From assembly GCF_002954715.1 (NCBI RefSeq), contig NZ_MSCP01000001.1:676012-740011 (forward strand): 64,000 nucleotides of DNA, given 5' to 3'. The notes beneath the pieces were generated by a model. That model was not told where the DNA came from, did not search any database, and was given only the letters and a program-made list of their open reading frames with translations. This document shows, piece after piece, positions 28,244-36,881 of the stretch. The DNA comes from Aliivibrio sifiae. GTDB lineage: Bacteria > Pseudomonadota > Gammaproteobacteria > Enterobacterales > Vibrionaceae. Positions within the stretch are counted from its first letter, which is position 1, and the number at the start of each line of letters is the position of its first letter. Position numbers and translations under genes: made by a program.

Positions 28244-29698
28244 TTAAAGCAATGGGCTAAACATAGAAAAGAATCGTTCAGTAAAACGATGTGGTAAATT
28301 ACGCTGTTGCCAAACAGTAAGTTCAACGGGGGTAGATTGTTCTAAATAGCCATCAAGAACCCAAGAAAGTTGTTTAGTAAATTCAGGGTCATCAACGATT
28401 AAGCTCACTTCAAAGTTTAACCAGAAACTACGCATATCTAAATTAACTGTACCAATAATACAATGGCTATTATCAATAACGACGGATTTGGTATGCAATA
28501 ACCCTCCGTTAAATTCATGGATCTGAACACCGGCTTTAAGTAGTGTCTCAAAGAAAGATTTAGATGCCCAACTTACCATCAATGAGTCATTTTTCTTCGG
28601 TAAAATTAATTTAACTTCAACACCTCTGTGGGCTGTAGTTCGTAATGTATGAAGCAATATTTCACTAGGCACAAAATAAGGGGTTGTGATTGTAATTGAT
28701 GTTCTTGCTTGGTTAATTGCAGTGATTAAGACTTGTTGAATAATATCATCAGGCATCCCTGGGCCAGATGGTACCACTTGAGTTGTGTGATTGAATGGGT
28801 CTATTGAAATAGGGCATTCAGGCTGAGTTGGTAATTCACGGATCCCAGTTTCTACTTCCCAATCCCATGCATGTATTGTATTTAACACAGCGACATTTGG
28901 ACCAGTTAAACGGATCATGACATCAACCCATTGTCCAACACCTGAATTTTGTTTGAAGTATTGTGGATCAACCAAATTCATTGAGCCAGTATAAGCGATT
29001 ATATTGTCGATCACGACGATTTTACGATGCAGGCGCAAGTCTAATCGTCTAAAAAACATACGAAAAGGACTAACACTGAGTGCTTCTACAATATTAACAC
29101 CTGAGTTTTTAAGCAGTTTAGGCCAATGACTTTTAAAGAAATCGATACTTCCCGCGGAGTCTAAAAGTACATTAACAGTAACTCCACGTTTTGCCGCTTT
29201 AATTAATGCACTTGCAACACTGTCAGCTAGCCCACCATGATGCCAAATGTAAAACTCCATATTGATTTCATGTTCTGCTTTTTCAATATCCCGAACAATA
29301 GCGGTTAAAATTTCGGCAGGTGTATTTAGTAACGAAAGGGTATCCCCACTTAACGCGGGAATGCCTAATCTATTGGAACAGAGATTATGAATAGCTGAAA
29401 TCCGATGAGAAATGGACTGGGGTTGGTGGTGTTGGCAGTTATGCACTTGTGCAAACCATTCTTCATAAGGAGTAAACATAGCTCTGGCACGCTCACCACG
29501 TGTTCGTCCAAGGTTAAGCTCTCCAATTAAGAAGTACGCCATTACCCCTAACACAGGGATGATATAAATGATCATTAACCAAGCTAAAGAGACACCAACA
29601 GGCCTTGGTTTAAAAACAACACGTATTGTGACACCGGCAACGAGCAGCCAGTATAAGATAAAACCAATAAGAGTAAGCGCTTGATAAAATTTATCCAT
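28244..29698 (-). CDS. cls: cardiolipin synthase
   Basis: This 484-residue membrane enzyme of the phospholipase D superfamily makes cardiolipin from phosphatidylglycerol. Two N-terminal membrane helices (~5-25, ~35-58) precede two HKD catalytic motifs: LHRKIVVIDNIIAYTGSMN and LHTKSVVIDNSHCIIGTVN. The length equals E. coli ClsA (486). Confidence 0.93.
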   Translation of the reverse strand: MDKFYQALTLIGFILYWLLVAGVTIRVVFKPRPVGVSLAWLMIIYIIPVLGVMAYFLIGELNLGRTRGERARAMFTPYEEWFAQVHNCQHHQPQSISHRISAIHNLCSNRLGIPALSGDTLSLLNTPAEILTAIVRDIEKAEHEINMEFYIWHHGGLADSVASALIKAAKRGVTVNVLLDSAGSIDFFKSHWPKLLKNSGVNIVEALSVSPFRMFFRRLDLRLHRKIVVIDNIIAYTGSMNLVDPQYFKQNSGVGQWVDVMIRLTGPNVAVLNTIHAWDWEVETGIRELPTQPECPISIDPFNHTTQVVPSGPGMPDDIIQQVLITAINQARTSITITTPYFVPSEILLHTLRTTAHRGVEVKLILPKKNDSLMVSWASKSFFETLLKAGVQIHEFNGGLLHTKSVVIDNSHCIIGTVNLDMRSFWLNFEVSLIVDDPEFTKQLSWVLDGYLEQSTPVELTVWQQRNLPHRFTERFFSMFSPLL

Positions 29699-29814
29699 TA
29701 GCCTTTGTCATTGAAATAGTAAATGAATCTCTATTAAATCAGGTGTTGTAGGAAAAGAGTAGATAAGGAAGGAAAAATTTACAAAATAAAGTTTACTGAT
29801 GGTTTTGTAGACAT

Positions 29815-29857
29815 TTAGGTTAAAAAAGAGAGCTGTACGTTAAAAAATTTAACCTAA
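29815..29857. repeat. ten-base perfect inverted repeat
   Basis: TTAGGTTAAA and TTTAACCTAA are separated by 23 bases. There is no T run after the second arm. It may be a regulator site or leader hairpin; its function is unknown. Confidence 0.4.
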
Positions 29858-29924
29858 GGGGTTTCAATTTTATTCCTAAACTGTTTTACTTGCAATATTG
29901 AGTGTTAACCAAACCTTTTTTAAG

Positions 29925-29942
29925 TGTACACTTTTTTGTACA
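29925..29942 (+). promoter_or_regulatory. candidate TyrR box upstream of the NSS transporter
   Basis: TGTACA-CTTTTT-TGTACA matches the TyrR strong-box pattern TGTAAA-N6-TTTACA at five of six positions in each half with the exact six-base spacer. It lies 64 bases before the chosen GTG of a transporter family that carries tryptophan and tyrosine. TyrR control is inferred. Confidence 0.45.
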
Positions 29943-30005
29943 CCATTTTGATGCTCATATACAAACACAGTGCATATACAACAATATAGAATATTTGGAG
30001 AACTT

Positions 30006-31436
30006 GTGGCTATGAGTAATACCACTAAGCCCCGTGATACCTGGGGTTCAAAATTAGGATTTGTAATGGCTGCAGCAGGATCTGCTGTTGGTTTAGGTAA
30101 TATTTGGAAATTCCCATATACAGCTGGAGAGAATGGTGGTGGTGCATTTGTTGCTATTTACCTATTCTTTGTAATATTTATTGGTTTTAGTGTGATGTTG
30201 ACTGAGTTTGCTATCGGTCGTCGTACTCAAAAATCAGCGGTAGGTGCGTTTAAATCGACAGATCGTCGTTGGACTTTTGCTGGTGTTATTGGTGTAGTTA
30301 GTGGCTTATTGATTATGGGTTTCTATCCTGTAGTCGGTGGTTGGGCCATTGCTTATATTGCTAAAGTGGGTACGGGTCTATTAGACACTCCGGCCGCTAT
30401 TGGTGATAGTTTTGGTGCTTTCATCTCTAACCCTGTAGAGCCACTTATGTGGATGGGCTTATACCTACTTCTAAACATTGTTATTGTAATGAAAGGTATT
30501 TCTGGCGGTATAGAGAAAGCCGGCAAAATCTTAATGCCTTTATTATTTATTATCTTAATTATTGTTTCTGTAAAAGGTCTAATGCTTCCTGGTGCGATGG
30601 CAGGTCTTGATTTCTTATTTAGTCCTGATTTTTCTAAAATTGACAGTAATGTTATTCTTGCAGCATTAGGTCAAGCGTTTTTCTCATTATCTCTTGGTAT
30701 GGGCTGTATGATGACTTATGGCTCTTACTTGAAGAAAAAAGAGAATCTAGTTCAAACAACAGCGATGGTTACGGCAATGGATACCGGTGTTGCTGTTCTT
30801 GCGGGTGTTGCTATGTTTCCTGCAATGTTTGCATTTGGAATGGCACCAACTGCGGGGCCTGGTTTAGTATTTGTTGTTGTACCACAAATATTTGCAGAAA
30901 TGGGTGGTTTGATTGGTCTTCTGCTTGCTTTACTGTTCTTTATTGGTTTAAGTGTAGCAGCATTGACATCTTCAGTATCTCTATTAGAAGTAGTCGTTTC
31001 TTACTTAATTGATGAGAAGAAATTTACTCGAATTAAAGCGGTAATTGCTGCAAGTTCTGTAATGGCTATTTTGTGTGTGTTTGCTTCATTATCTTTAGGT
31101 GGTCTTGGTCCAACGCTGTTTGATACAGGAGCGTTTGATATCTTTGATTTATTAACTGATAAGATATTCCTAGCGGTTGGCGGTATGTTGGTATGTATCT
31201 TCGCTGGTTGGAGATTAAAGCGTGAAGATCTTGAAGATGAAGTAACAAATGGCGGTGAAATTAAATTTCCACTATTTGGCTTATGGTATGCACTAGTTAA
31301 GTATATTATCCCTGTTGCAATCGCAATCGTTGCATTCATGGGGATCTCATCTGGTTTTGATGGTGGTAAAGGCCCAATCATGCTGTTAGGTGTCGCTATT
31401 ATTGCTGGTTCAGCTCTTATCTCTAAGAAGTTCTGA
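30006..31436 (+). CDS. sodium-dependent amino acid transporter, NSS family
   Basis: This 476-residue transporter has 11-12 membrane helices. GSAVGLGNIWKFPYTAGENGGG is the hallmark of helix 1 (sodium and substrate site); AFFSLSLGMGCMMTYGSY belongs to helix 6 and its neighbour. Bacterial relatives carry tryptophan, tyrosine or hydrophobic amino acids with sodium. GGAG lies five bases before the GTG at 30006 and 11 before an ATG at 30012, so GTG is chosen but the ATG is possible. A TyrR-like box upstream suggests an aromatic amino acid substrate. Confidence 0.88.
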   Translation: MAMSNTTKPRDTWGSKLGFVMAAAGSAVGLGNIWKFPYTAGENGGGAFVAIYLFFVIFIGFSVMLTEFAIGRRTQKSAVGAFKSTDRRWTFAGVIGVVSGLLIMGFYPVVGGWAIAYIAKVGTGLLDTPAAIGDSFGAFISNPVEPLMWMGLYLLLNIVIVMKGISGGIEKAGKILMPLLFIILIIVSVKGLMLPGAMAGLDFLFSPDFSKIDSNVILAALGQAFFSLSLGMGCMMTYGSYLKKKENLVQTTAMVTAMDTGVAVLAGVAMFPAMFAFGMAPTAGPGLVFVVVPQIFAEMGGLIGLLLALLFFIGLSVAALTSSVSLLEVVVSYLIDEKKFTRIKAVIAASSVMAILCVFASLSLGGLGPTLFDTGAFDIFDLLTDKIFLAVGGMLVCIFAGWRLKREDLEDEVTNGGEIKFPLFGLWYALVKYIIPVAIAIVAFMGISSGFDGGKGPIMLLGVAIIAGSALISKKF

Positions 31437-31479
31437 TCTAAGATAAACCATCGTAAAGATATCGAATTATAAAAATATA

Positions 31480-31508
31480 AACGAGAGTTTTATGACTCTC
31501 GTTTTTTT
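31480..31508 (+). terminator. terminator of the NSS transporter gene
   Basis: AACGAGAGT and ACTCTCGTT form the stem, with a T run after it. Confidence 0.85.
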
Positions 31509-31521
31509 GAACTCATCGAAA

Positions 31522-31552
31522 TAAAAAAGCCTGATACGAATACCAGGCTTTG
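31522..31552 (-). terminator. terminator of the YchJ-like gene
   Basis: AAAGCCTG and CAGGCTTT pair around a ten-base interior. On the minus strand the stem is followed by a run of six T. Confidence 0.8.
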
Positions 31553-31577
31553 ATGTATTTAAATGTAAAGGTATGGT

Positions 31578-31976
31578 TTATTCAATCTCGCCATTAACGT
31601 AGTACCACTTTCTGTTTTCTTTTAGAAAGCGAGAGTGTTCTTTCAATTGATGTAATTGTCCATTTTCAGAGTAGGTTGCTTTAAAAGAAACAAAACCTTC
31701 ATTATCGCTAGTCTCTGATAAGTATGAAGACACTACCTTCAGCTTTCGCCAATCAAGCTCTATAGATTCTTCTATACCGTCTCTAAATTCTTCTGCGTGA
31801 CAAGAAGGATGGTAGGTATCGATAATATATTGAATTAATTGTTTTACATGAGCACTGTAACGAGAACGCATTAGTAATTCTGGTGTTATTGCTAATTCAT
31901 GGTTGTTATGAATTGGCTCACAACAAACTGAATAGTTTTTTTTGGTGCCACATGGACAATGATTCGCTTTAGACAT
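31578..31976 (-). CDS. YchJ family protein with SEC-C motif
   Basis: This 132-residue protein has an N-terminal zinc-binding SEC-C motif (CPCGTKKNYSVCC), then the UPF0225/YchJ domain (LMRSRYSAHVKQLIQYIIDTYHPS, split over ~35-58). The family has no established biochemical function. It lies 14 bases downstream of the EAL-HDOD gene, so probably shares its transcript. Confidence 0.88.
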   Translation of the reverse strand: MSKANHCPCGTKKNYSVCCEPIHNNHELAITPELLMRSRYSAHVKQLIQYIIDTYHPSCHAEEFRDGIEESIELDWRKLKVVSSYLSETSDNEGFVSFKATYSENGQLHQLKEHSRFLKENRKWYYVNGEIE

Positions 31977-31990
31977 TATGAGTTCGTTCT

Positions 31991-33193
31991 CTATTTTGCT
32001 ATGTCATCTACCCATTCAGCAGATTCTTTATAACAGGCTGTAAATTCTTGTTCGGTAATTTTCAAAGCAACACAACATTGAGATACCGTAGTCCAACTTG
32101 CTTTTTCATAGCTCTCAATTGCTAAGATTAACTTACCTAAAGAGCCTTGACGCTCTGTTAGTGCTAGCTTTATTTCAGTCGAGATAGGCAGATGTTGAAT
32201 CAAACTGTTCAAAGGCTGATCTAACAAAGGCTCTAGTAGTGAGAATAAACCTACTAAGAATGCTTGGCTTGGTTCGAGATCTATATTAGTTTTATTTACA
32301 ATTAACTCACATAATTTTGCACGATGTATCGAAAGAGTATAGAGAGATTGCGGTTTATGCTGTGTAGCATGAGCTACTGCAACAAGCGATACAAATTGAC
32401 GTAATTTCGTTTCGCCCAAATAGACAAGAGCCTGTTTGAAAGAGGTAATTGGCTTATCAATAACTGAAGATGCATTAACAAAACGCAGTAATTTATAAGA
32501 CAATGAGACATCTTGAACTAAGTATTTTTCAACGGCTTTAAAATCAACAATTGGAGCTGAAATTTCTTTATACAACTGCATTATTGATAATTGATTTGGT
32601 TGAATTGCTCGCTGTTGTAGCATTTCTGGTTTACTAAAAAAGTAACCTTGAAAATAAATAAATCCAGCGGCTTTTGCTTGCTCAAATTCTTCATAAGTCT
32701 CTACTTTCTCAGCAAGGAAAGAAATATTGTATTTTTCACAATGACGAATGAATAATTTTGCCTTTAAAATAGGCGTAGTACGAATATCAAACTTAATAAT
32801 ATCGATATAAGGTAAAAATGGAGTCCATTGAGGATTTGGTTCAAAATCATCAAGTGCTAATTTATAACCACGCTCAGAAAGGGTTTTAACTGCATTAAGT
32901 AAATCTTGATTTGGGATGCAATCTTCAAGGATCTCAACCACTAGATTATGAGAGTTAAACAGCATTGGAACTAAATTAATTAGGCTTTGTTGAGGGAAAT
33001 TTACAAAGCCTAATTTGTCATTGATTGCATTACACTGTGAGCTTAAAAAATGATCAGATAGTAGTCGACTTGTTGCTTCTTCTGCTTCTACTGCGGGAAA
33101 CGTATTTTTTGGACCATCTCGGAATAATAATTCGTAACCAATCGTATTTTTTTTGATGTCTAAGATAGGTTGACGAGCAACATATGAATACAT
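31991..33193 (-). CDS. EAL-HDOD signalling protein (YuxH type)
   Basis: The 400-residue protein combines an N-terminal EAL-like domain (~1-195) with a C-terminal HDOD domain (~200-390). The EAL motif reads YELLFR, and most catalytic-site landmarks remain: FVNFP, VEILE, LALDDFEPN, IIKFDI, AEKVET and FQGYFFSKP. Cyclic di-GMP hydrolysis is therefore possible, but the family contains both active enzymes and inactive scaffolds. There is no membrane segment. A partner is not evident from the neighbours. Confidence 0.87.
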   Translation of the reverse strand: MYSYVARQPILDIKKNTIGYELLFRDGPKNTFPAVEAEEATSRLLSDHFLSSQCNAINDKLGFVNFPQQSLINLVPMLFNSHNLVVEILEDCIPNQDLLNAVKTLSERGYKLALDDFEPNPQWTPFLPYIDIIKFDIRTTPILKAKLFIRHCEKYNISFLAEKVETYEEFEQAKAAGFIYFQGYFFSKPEMLQQRAIQPNQLSIMQLYKEISAPIVDFKAVEKYLVQDVSLSYKLLRFVNASSVIDKPITSFKQALVYLGETKLRQFVSLVAVAHATQHKPQSLYTLSIHRAKLCELIVNKTNIDLEPSQAFLVGLFSLLEPLLDQPLNSLIQHLPISTEIKLALTERQGSLGKLILAIESYEKASWTTVSQCCVALKITEQEFTACYKESAEWVDDIAK

Positions 33194-33306
33194 AAACGTT
33201 ATTCTCTACAGCGTGTTGAATCGAATCTGGCCTCATCATAATCTCTTTATTAAGAAAAGACTATGATTCTCCTTATTCCAGAATAAGAGTGAGTGATTAA
33301 TGTGAT

Positions 33307-34032
33307 TTATTTAAAACTTTTTTCATGAAGTGTGTATATATTGTTCTTATATTCAAGAATCGAACCTTGGGTATACCAATCGCCAAGCACAATACGAGTC
33401 ATCTCTTGATTATTACACGTAAAAACATGGGTGTCAGGGCGATGAGTATGGCCATGTATCAGCCTTTTCACACCTTCTTCAGACATAATTCTTTCAACTT
33501 CACTTTGAGTGACATCCATAATCGTTAGTTCTTTATGTTGCTTCTTTTCTTTGATTTTATCTTGTACGTTTTTAACGATACGTTGACGTATAAAAAGAGG
33601 GATACGATTGAACACCCATTGGAGCCACGGCTGGTGAACTTTTGCACGGAACTCTTGATATTTGATGTCATCAATACAAAGCGTATCACCATGCATGATT
33701 AACACTTTTTCACCATCCATATCAATTACGGTGTGATCTGCTAAAAGTTGAACTCCGGTTTCTTTACAAAAACGTTTATTCAATAAAAAGTCTCGATTTC
33801 CTTGAATGAAGTAGCATTCAATACCTTGTTGAGTTAACGCCTTAAATGCATCTTTAATTACAACATTAAATGGTGAGTTATCATCATCGCCAATCCAGAA
33901 TTCAAATAGATCACCTAATACATAAAGCTTTTTTGCGTGGATAGCTTCATTGCTCATAAAATCTAGAAAGCAATCGGTAATTTCAGGTCTAAGAGGGGAG
34001 AGATGGAGATCAGAGATAAATAAAATAGTCAT
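33307..34032 (-). CDS. lpxH: UDP-2,3-diacylglucosamine diphosphatase
   Basis: This 241-residue calcineurin-like phosphoesterase makes lipid X in lipid A synthesis. Metal-binding motifs are [42 protein letters not shown] and [10 protein letters not shown]. The order lpxH-ppiB, divergent from cysS, is conserved in gammaproteobacteria. Confidence 0.95.
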   Translation of the reverse strand: MTILFISDLHLSPLRPEITDCFLDFMSNEAIHAKKLYVLGDLFEFWIGDDDNSPFNVVIKDAFKALTQQGIECYFIQGNRDFLLNKRFCKETGVQLLADHTVIDMDGEKVLIMHGDTLCIDDIKYQEFRAKVHQPWLQWVFNRIPLFIRQRIVKNVQDKIKEKKQHKELTIMDVTQSEVERIMSEEGVKRLIHGHTHRPDTHVFTCNNQEMTRIVLGDWYTQGSILEYKNNIYTLHEKSFK

Positions 34033-34096
34033 AAAATGCTTTTGGTTTAATAGGATGATGCCAGCTTTAATTTATAAAGCTGGCATAAAAACAGAA

Positions 34097-34594
34097 TTAT
34101 TCTGTAATTGTAGTACCAGTGATGAATACTTCTTCAACTGGAACATCTTGGTGTACATAACCGTAGTTACCTGTTGCAACACCTTTGATTTTATTTACTA
34201 CGTCCATGCCTTCAACAACTTCAGCGAATACACAGTAACCCCAACCATCCATAGACTCAGATTTAAAATCTAGGAATTTGTTGTCGTTAACGTTGATGAA
34301 GAATTGAGAACTTGCTGAATGCGGTTCCATAGTGCGAGCCATTGCTAATGTGCCTACTTTGTTGCTTAGGCCATTGTTTGCTTCGTTTTTGATTGTTGCA
34401 CGGCTAGTTTTTTCTTCAAGACCAGCTGTCATGCCGCCGCCTTGAACCATAAAGCCATCAATTACACGGTGGAAAAGAGTGTTGTCGTAGAAACCTTCTT
34501 GACAGTATTGTAAGAAGTTAGCACAAGTTGCTGGTGCTTTATCTTCGTGAAGCTTAACTGTGATGTCACCAAAAGATGTGTGAAGGATGATCAT
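34097..34594 (-). CDS. ppiB: peptidyl-prolyl cis-trans isomerase B (cyclophilin)
   Basis: This 165-residue cytoplasmic cyclophilin has [15 protein letters not shown] with the catalytic Arg, [18 protein letters not shown] and [12 protein letters not shown]. There is no signal peptide, so it is PpiB rather than periplasmic PpiA. It is upstream of lpxH on the same strand. Confidence 0.95.
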   Translation of the reverse strand: MIILHTSFGDITVKLHEDKAPATCANFLQYCQEGFYDNTLFHRVIDGFMVQGGGMTAGLEEKTSRATIKNEANNGLSNKVGTLAMARTMEPHSASSQFFINVNDNKFLDFKSESMDGWGYCVFAEVVEGMDVVNKIKGVATGNYGYVHQDVPVEEVFITGTTITE

Positions 34595-34742
34595 GAAATT
34601 ACCTTTGTAATTGTATTTAAATAGAATTTGATTTTACCTAAGATTAAGGAGGATCTACAGGGAATTTTCTTGCTATCATTACTTAATATAGGTTTAATAG
34701 CCTTTATATATCCTTTAAACAAATAATGAGTAAAAAAAGAGC

Positions 34743-36131
34743 ATGTTGAAAATATATAACTCACTTACACGTCAAAAAGAAGAATTTAAACCAATTACCG
34801 AAGGTAAAATCGGTATGTATGTGTGTGGGGTTACCATTTACGACTTGTGTCATATTGGTCATGGCCGTACGTTTGTCTCTTTTGATGTGATTTCTCGTTA
34901 TTTACGTTTTTTAGGTTACGATCTTACTTTTGTTCGTAACATTACAGATATTGACGATAAAATTATTAAACGTGCTGCTGAAAATAGCGAGACGTGTGAA
35001 GCATTAACTGAGCGTCTAATTGCTGATATGCATGCTGATTTCGATGCACTAAATATGAAACGCCCAGATGTAGAGCCAAGAGCTACTGAATATATTACTG
35101 AAATTGTAGAGTTAGTTGAACGTTTGATTGAACGTGGTTTTGCTTATGTTGCATCAAATGGCGATGTAATGTTTGAAGTGAAAAAGTACGACGAATACGG
35201 TCGTCTCTCTCGTCAAGATCTTGAGCAACTTCAAGCTGGTTCTCGTGTCACTATTGAAGAAGCAAGCGTGAAACGCAGTGGCATGGATTTCGTATTATGG
35301 AAAATGTCTAAGCCTGGCGAACCGACATGGGAATCTCCATGGGGGCCTGGTCGTCCAGGTTGGCATATTGAATGTTCTGCGATGAACTCTTCTATTTTGG
35401 GTAATCACTTTGATATTCATGGTGGTGGTTCTGACCTTATGTTCCCACACCACGAAAATGAAATTGCTCAGTCATGCTGTGCACATGATTCTAAGTACGT
35501 AAATACTTGGATGCACAGTGGTATGGTAATGGTTGACCGTGAAAAAATGTCTAAGTCATTAGGCAACTTCTTTACTATCCGTGATGTATTAGCGCATTAC
35601 GACTCAGAAACGGTTCGCTACTTCTTAATGTCTGGTCATTACCGCAGTCAATTGAATTACAGTGAAGATAACTTAAACCAAGCTCGTGCATCACTAGAGC
35701 GTTTGTATACCTCTTTACGTGGTCTTGATTTAACGGTTACTGCTGCTGGTGGTGAAGAGTTTGTTTCTCGTTTCTCAACGGCAATGAATGACGACTTTAA
35801 TACACCAGAAGCTTATTCTGTATTGTTTGAAATGGCGCGTGAAGTAAACCGCTTGAAGACAGAAAACGTCGAAGCCGCATCGAAGCTTGGTGCTCTGATG
35901 CGTGAATTAGCTGAGGTTTTAGGCTTATTATCTCAAGATCCAGAAACTTTCTTGCAAGGCGATAGTGGTAGCGATGATGAAGTCGCTGAAATTGAAGCAT
36001 TGATTAAAGCTCGTAATGATGCTCGTGCAGCAAAAGATTGGGCAGCCGCTGATGCGGCTCGTGATGCTATCGCAGCATTAAATATTGTTCTTGAAGATGG
36101 CGCTGAAGGTACGACATGGCGTCGTAAATAA
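34743..36131 (+). CDS. cysS: cysteinyl-tRNA synthetase
   Basis: This 462-residue class I synthetase has HIGH as HIGHGRT, KMSKS as EKMSKSLGN, and zinc ligands in [17 protein letters not shown] and HHENEIAQS. The C-terminus RRK is usual. It is divergent from ppiB with a 148-base gap. Confidence 0.97.
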   Translation: MLKIYNSLTRQKEEFKPITEGKIGMYVCGVTIYDLCHIGHGRTFVSFDVISRYLRFLGYDLTFVRNITDIDDKIIKRAAENSETCEALTERLIADMHADFDALNMKRPDVEPRATEYITEIVELVERLIERGFAYVASNGDVMFEVKKYDEYGRLSRQDLEQLQAGSRVTIEEASVKRSGMDFVLWKMSKPGEPTWESPWGPGRPGWHIECSAMNSSILGNHFDIHGGGSDLMFPHHENEIAQSCCAHDSKYVNTWMHSGMVMVDREKMSKSLGNFFTIRDVLAHYDSETVRYFLMSGHYRSQLNYSEDNLNQARASLERLYTSLRGLDLTVTAAGGEEFVSRFSTAMNDDFNTPEAYSVLFEMAREVNRLKTENVEAASKLGALMRELAEVLGLLSQDPETFLQGDSGSDDEVAEIEALIKARNDARAAKDWAAADAARDAIAALNIVLEDGAEGTTWRRK

Positions 36132-36149
36132 GATAAGCAGTTTTATATA

Positions 36150-36176
36150 AAGGGCTGGTATTTCCAGCCTTTTTTA
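36150..36176 (+). terminator. terminator of cysS
   Basis: GGCTGG and CCAGCC pair, extended by AAA/TTT, and a T run follows. Confidence 0.85.
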
Positions 36177-36212
36177 TTACCAAATTTTTAAACTTTAATA
36201 GAGGACACATTT

Positions 36213-36791
36213 GTGGCTCAAATGTACTTTTATTACTCGGCAATGAATGCGGGTAAATCAACAACACTTCTTCAATCATCTTTTAATTACCAAGAGCGCG
36301 GAATGAACCCAGCGATTTTTACTGCTGCTATTGATGATCGTTATGGTGTAGGGAAAGTGAGTTCTCGTATTGGCTTAGATGCAGATGCACATTTATTTAA
36401 TACCGATATGAATTTGTATGAAACGATTAAAACACTTCATGAAGAAAGTAAATTGCATTGTGTTTTAATTGATGAGTGTCAGTTCTTAACAAAAGAGCAA
36501 GTTTATCAATTGACTGAAGTGGTCGATAAACTGCATATTCCAGCGTTGTGTTATGGACTGCGAACTGACTTCTTAGGTGAGTTATTTGAGGGCAGTAAGT
36601 ACTTATTATCATGGGCTGATAAATTAGTTGAACTAAAAACAATTTGTCATTGTGGCCGTAAAGCTAACATGGTTATCCGCACCGACGAACATGGTGTAGC
36701 GATAGCGGATGGTGATCAAGTCGCTATTGGCGGTAATGAGCTATATGTATCGGTTTGCCGAACTCATTATAAAGAAGCGCTAGGTAAGTAA
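36213..36791 (+). CDS. tdk: thymidine kinase
   Basis: This 192-residue type II thymidine kinase salvages thymidine to dTMP. The P-loop is [12 protein letters not shown], Walker B is VLIDECQFL, and zinc ligands are CHCGRK and SVCRTHY. The start is GTG, seven bases after GAGGA. Confidence 0.95.
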   Translation: MAQMYFYYSAMNAGKSTTLLQSSFNYQERGMNPAIFTAAIDDRYGVGKVSSRIGLDADAHLFNTDMNLYETIKTLHEESKLHCVLIDECQFLTKEQVYQLTEVVDKLHIPALCYGLRTDFLGELFEGSKYLLSWADKLVELKTICHCGRKANMVIRTDEHGVAIADGDQVAIGGNELYVSVCRTHYKEALGK

Positions 36792-36821
36792 TACTTGCTC
36801 CAATAATTTTTCTTGATAAAG

Positions 36822-36859
36822 AAAAGGCCCAGATCATCATAATGAATTGGGCCTTTTTT
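36822..36859. terminator. terminator between tdk and the chitinase gene
   Basis: AAAAGGCCCA (36822-36831) and TGGGCCTTTT (36848-36857) form a perfect ten-base stem with T runs in both directions. Confidence 0.85.
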
Positions 36860-36881
36860 ATAGTAGTTTTATAATAGAGTA

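Larger units (their letters stand above)
29699..30005. other. divergent intergenic region, cls / NSS transporter
   Basis: No gene is seen. It holds a ten-base perfect inverted repeat (TTAGGTTAAA 29815-29824 with TTTAACCTAA 29848-29857) and a TyrR-like box nearer the transporter, listed separately. Confidence 0.65.

Noticed and set aside
33950-34273. 107-codon plus-strand ORF across lpxH and ppiB
   Set aside because: It overlaps two conserved genes on the other strand and shows no family features.
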